The notes under the pieces: model-generated
Databases searched by the model: none
What the model saw: only the letters and a program-made list of their open reading frames with translations
Told to the model about the DNA's origin: nothing
In this document: positions 6,183 to 6,355 of the stretch, one piece after another
Numbering within the stretch: position 1 is the stretch's first letter
How the letters are laid out: each line of letters opens with the position of its first letter
DNA from: Bdellovibrionales bacterium
Lineage (GTDB): Bacteria > Bdellovibrionota > Bdellovibrionia > Bdellovibrionales > UBA1609
Direction of reading: 5' to 3'
DNA: 6,355 nucleotides
Assembly (NCBI GenBank): GCA_026648125.1
Contig: JAPKGD010000113.1
Location: forward strand, 1-6,355
Position numbers and translations under genes: made by a program

Positions 6183-6355
6183 CAGCCGTTTTTTACGACC
6201 AAGGAGCCCAATGTCGGAACGGGGTTGGGCTTAAGTATTTCGCGTTCGATCGCCCAGCAGCACCGGGGGCAATTGGAGATTGAACGCGTTGGATCGATGA
6301 CCAGATTGATTTTGACCTTGCCAAAGCGGCAGGCGGTCGTGGGACAGGAATCAGC
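6183..6355 (+). pseudogene. Same-frame continuation of kinase 2: F and G2 boxes, cut by the window edge
   Basis: Directly after the TGA, the unchanged frame reads [20 protein letters not shown] and then a typical HATPase end (GQLEIERVGSMTRLILTLP). This supplies the F box and G2 box missing from the upstream part. Counted through the TGA as codon 495, PFFTTK is at 497-502 and GTGLGLS at 507-513. The residue replaced by the stop is the hydrophobic position before the F box, where kinase 1 has Met and many relatives have Phe or Leu. The frame stays open to 6355, so the true end of the gene lies outside. It has no plausible start of its own and is expressed only by readthrough, if at all. Confidence 0.8.

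Noticed and set aside
1..6355. tRNA, rRNA, CRISPR array, insertion sequence or attachment site
   Set aside because: I saw no direct-repeat array, cloverleaf, transposase motif or terminal inverted repeats anywhere in the window.

Overview
The window is chromosomal-type bacterial DNA of moderate GC. It carries a two-component signalling cluster, with an unrelated small secreted protein and a thioredoxin-like protein upstream. The many histidine kinases with [22 protein letters not shown] phosphoacceptor motifs, the stand-alone receiver proteins, the cysteine-rich secreted protein and the frequent GTG starts suggest a deltaproteobacterium-like lineage, perhaps Bdellovibrionota. That placement is inference from style; no taxonomic marker is present.

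Layout. 1-232: a possible 3' end of an upstream gene (2-166), then a leader with a strong G-run ribosome binding site. 233-763 (+): secreted protein with a short coiled coil and two four-cysteine repeats. 764-802: hairpin between convergent genes. 803-1243 (-): stand-alone response-regulator receiver protein with an Arg-rich tail. 1244-1465: divergent intergenic region. 1466-1996 (+): membrane-anchored TlpA/ResA-like thioredoxin with WCGPC. 1997-2121: AT-rich gap with a candidate promoter. 2122-4321 (+): CHASE-PAS-HisKA-HATPase sensor kinase, split by a +1 frame change near 3316. 4318-4686 (+): stand-alone receiver protein overlapping the kinase by ATGA. 4698-6355 (+): second sensor kinase (about six membrane spans, PAS, HisKA, HATPase), interrupted by an in-frame TGA at 6180-6182 and running off the window.

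How they work together. Kinase 1, receiver and kinase 2 are tightly packed on one strand and probably form one operon. In it, a periplasmic CHASE sensor and a multi-span membrane sensor could both feed the single receiver between them. Neither protein with a receiver domain has an output domain, so the signal probably passes to a protein partner or a phosphorelay elsewhere.

The most notable observation is that both kinases are interrupted while the sequence beyond each lesion stays perfectly kinase-like. The kinase 1 break lies exactly at CTT-AGG-T, and slipping there restores the expected PAS sequence. The kinase 2 break is a TGA followed by C, just before the PFFTTK motif. Sequence errors, recent inactivation or recoding could each explain this; the sequence alone does not decide.
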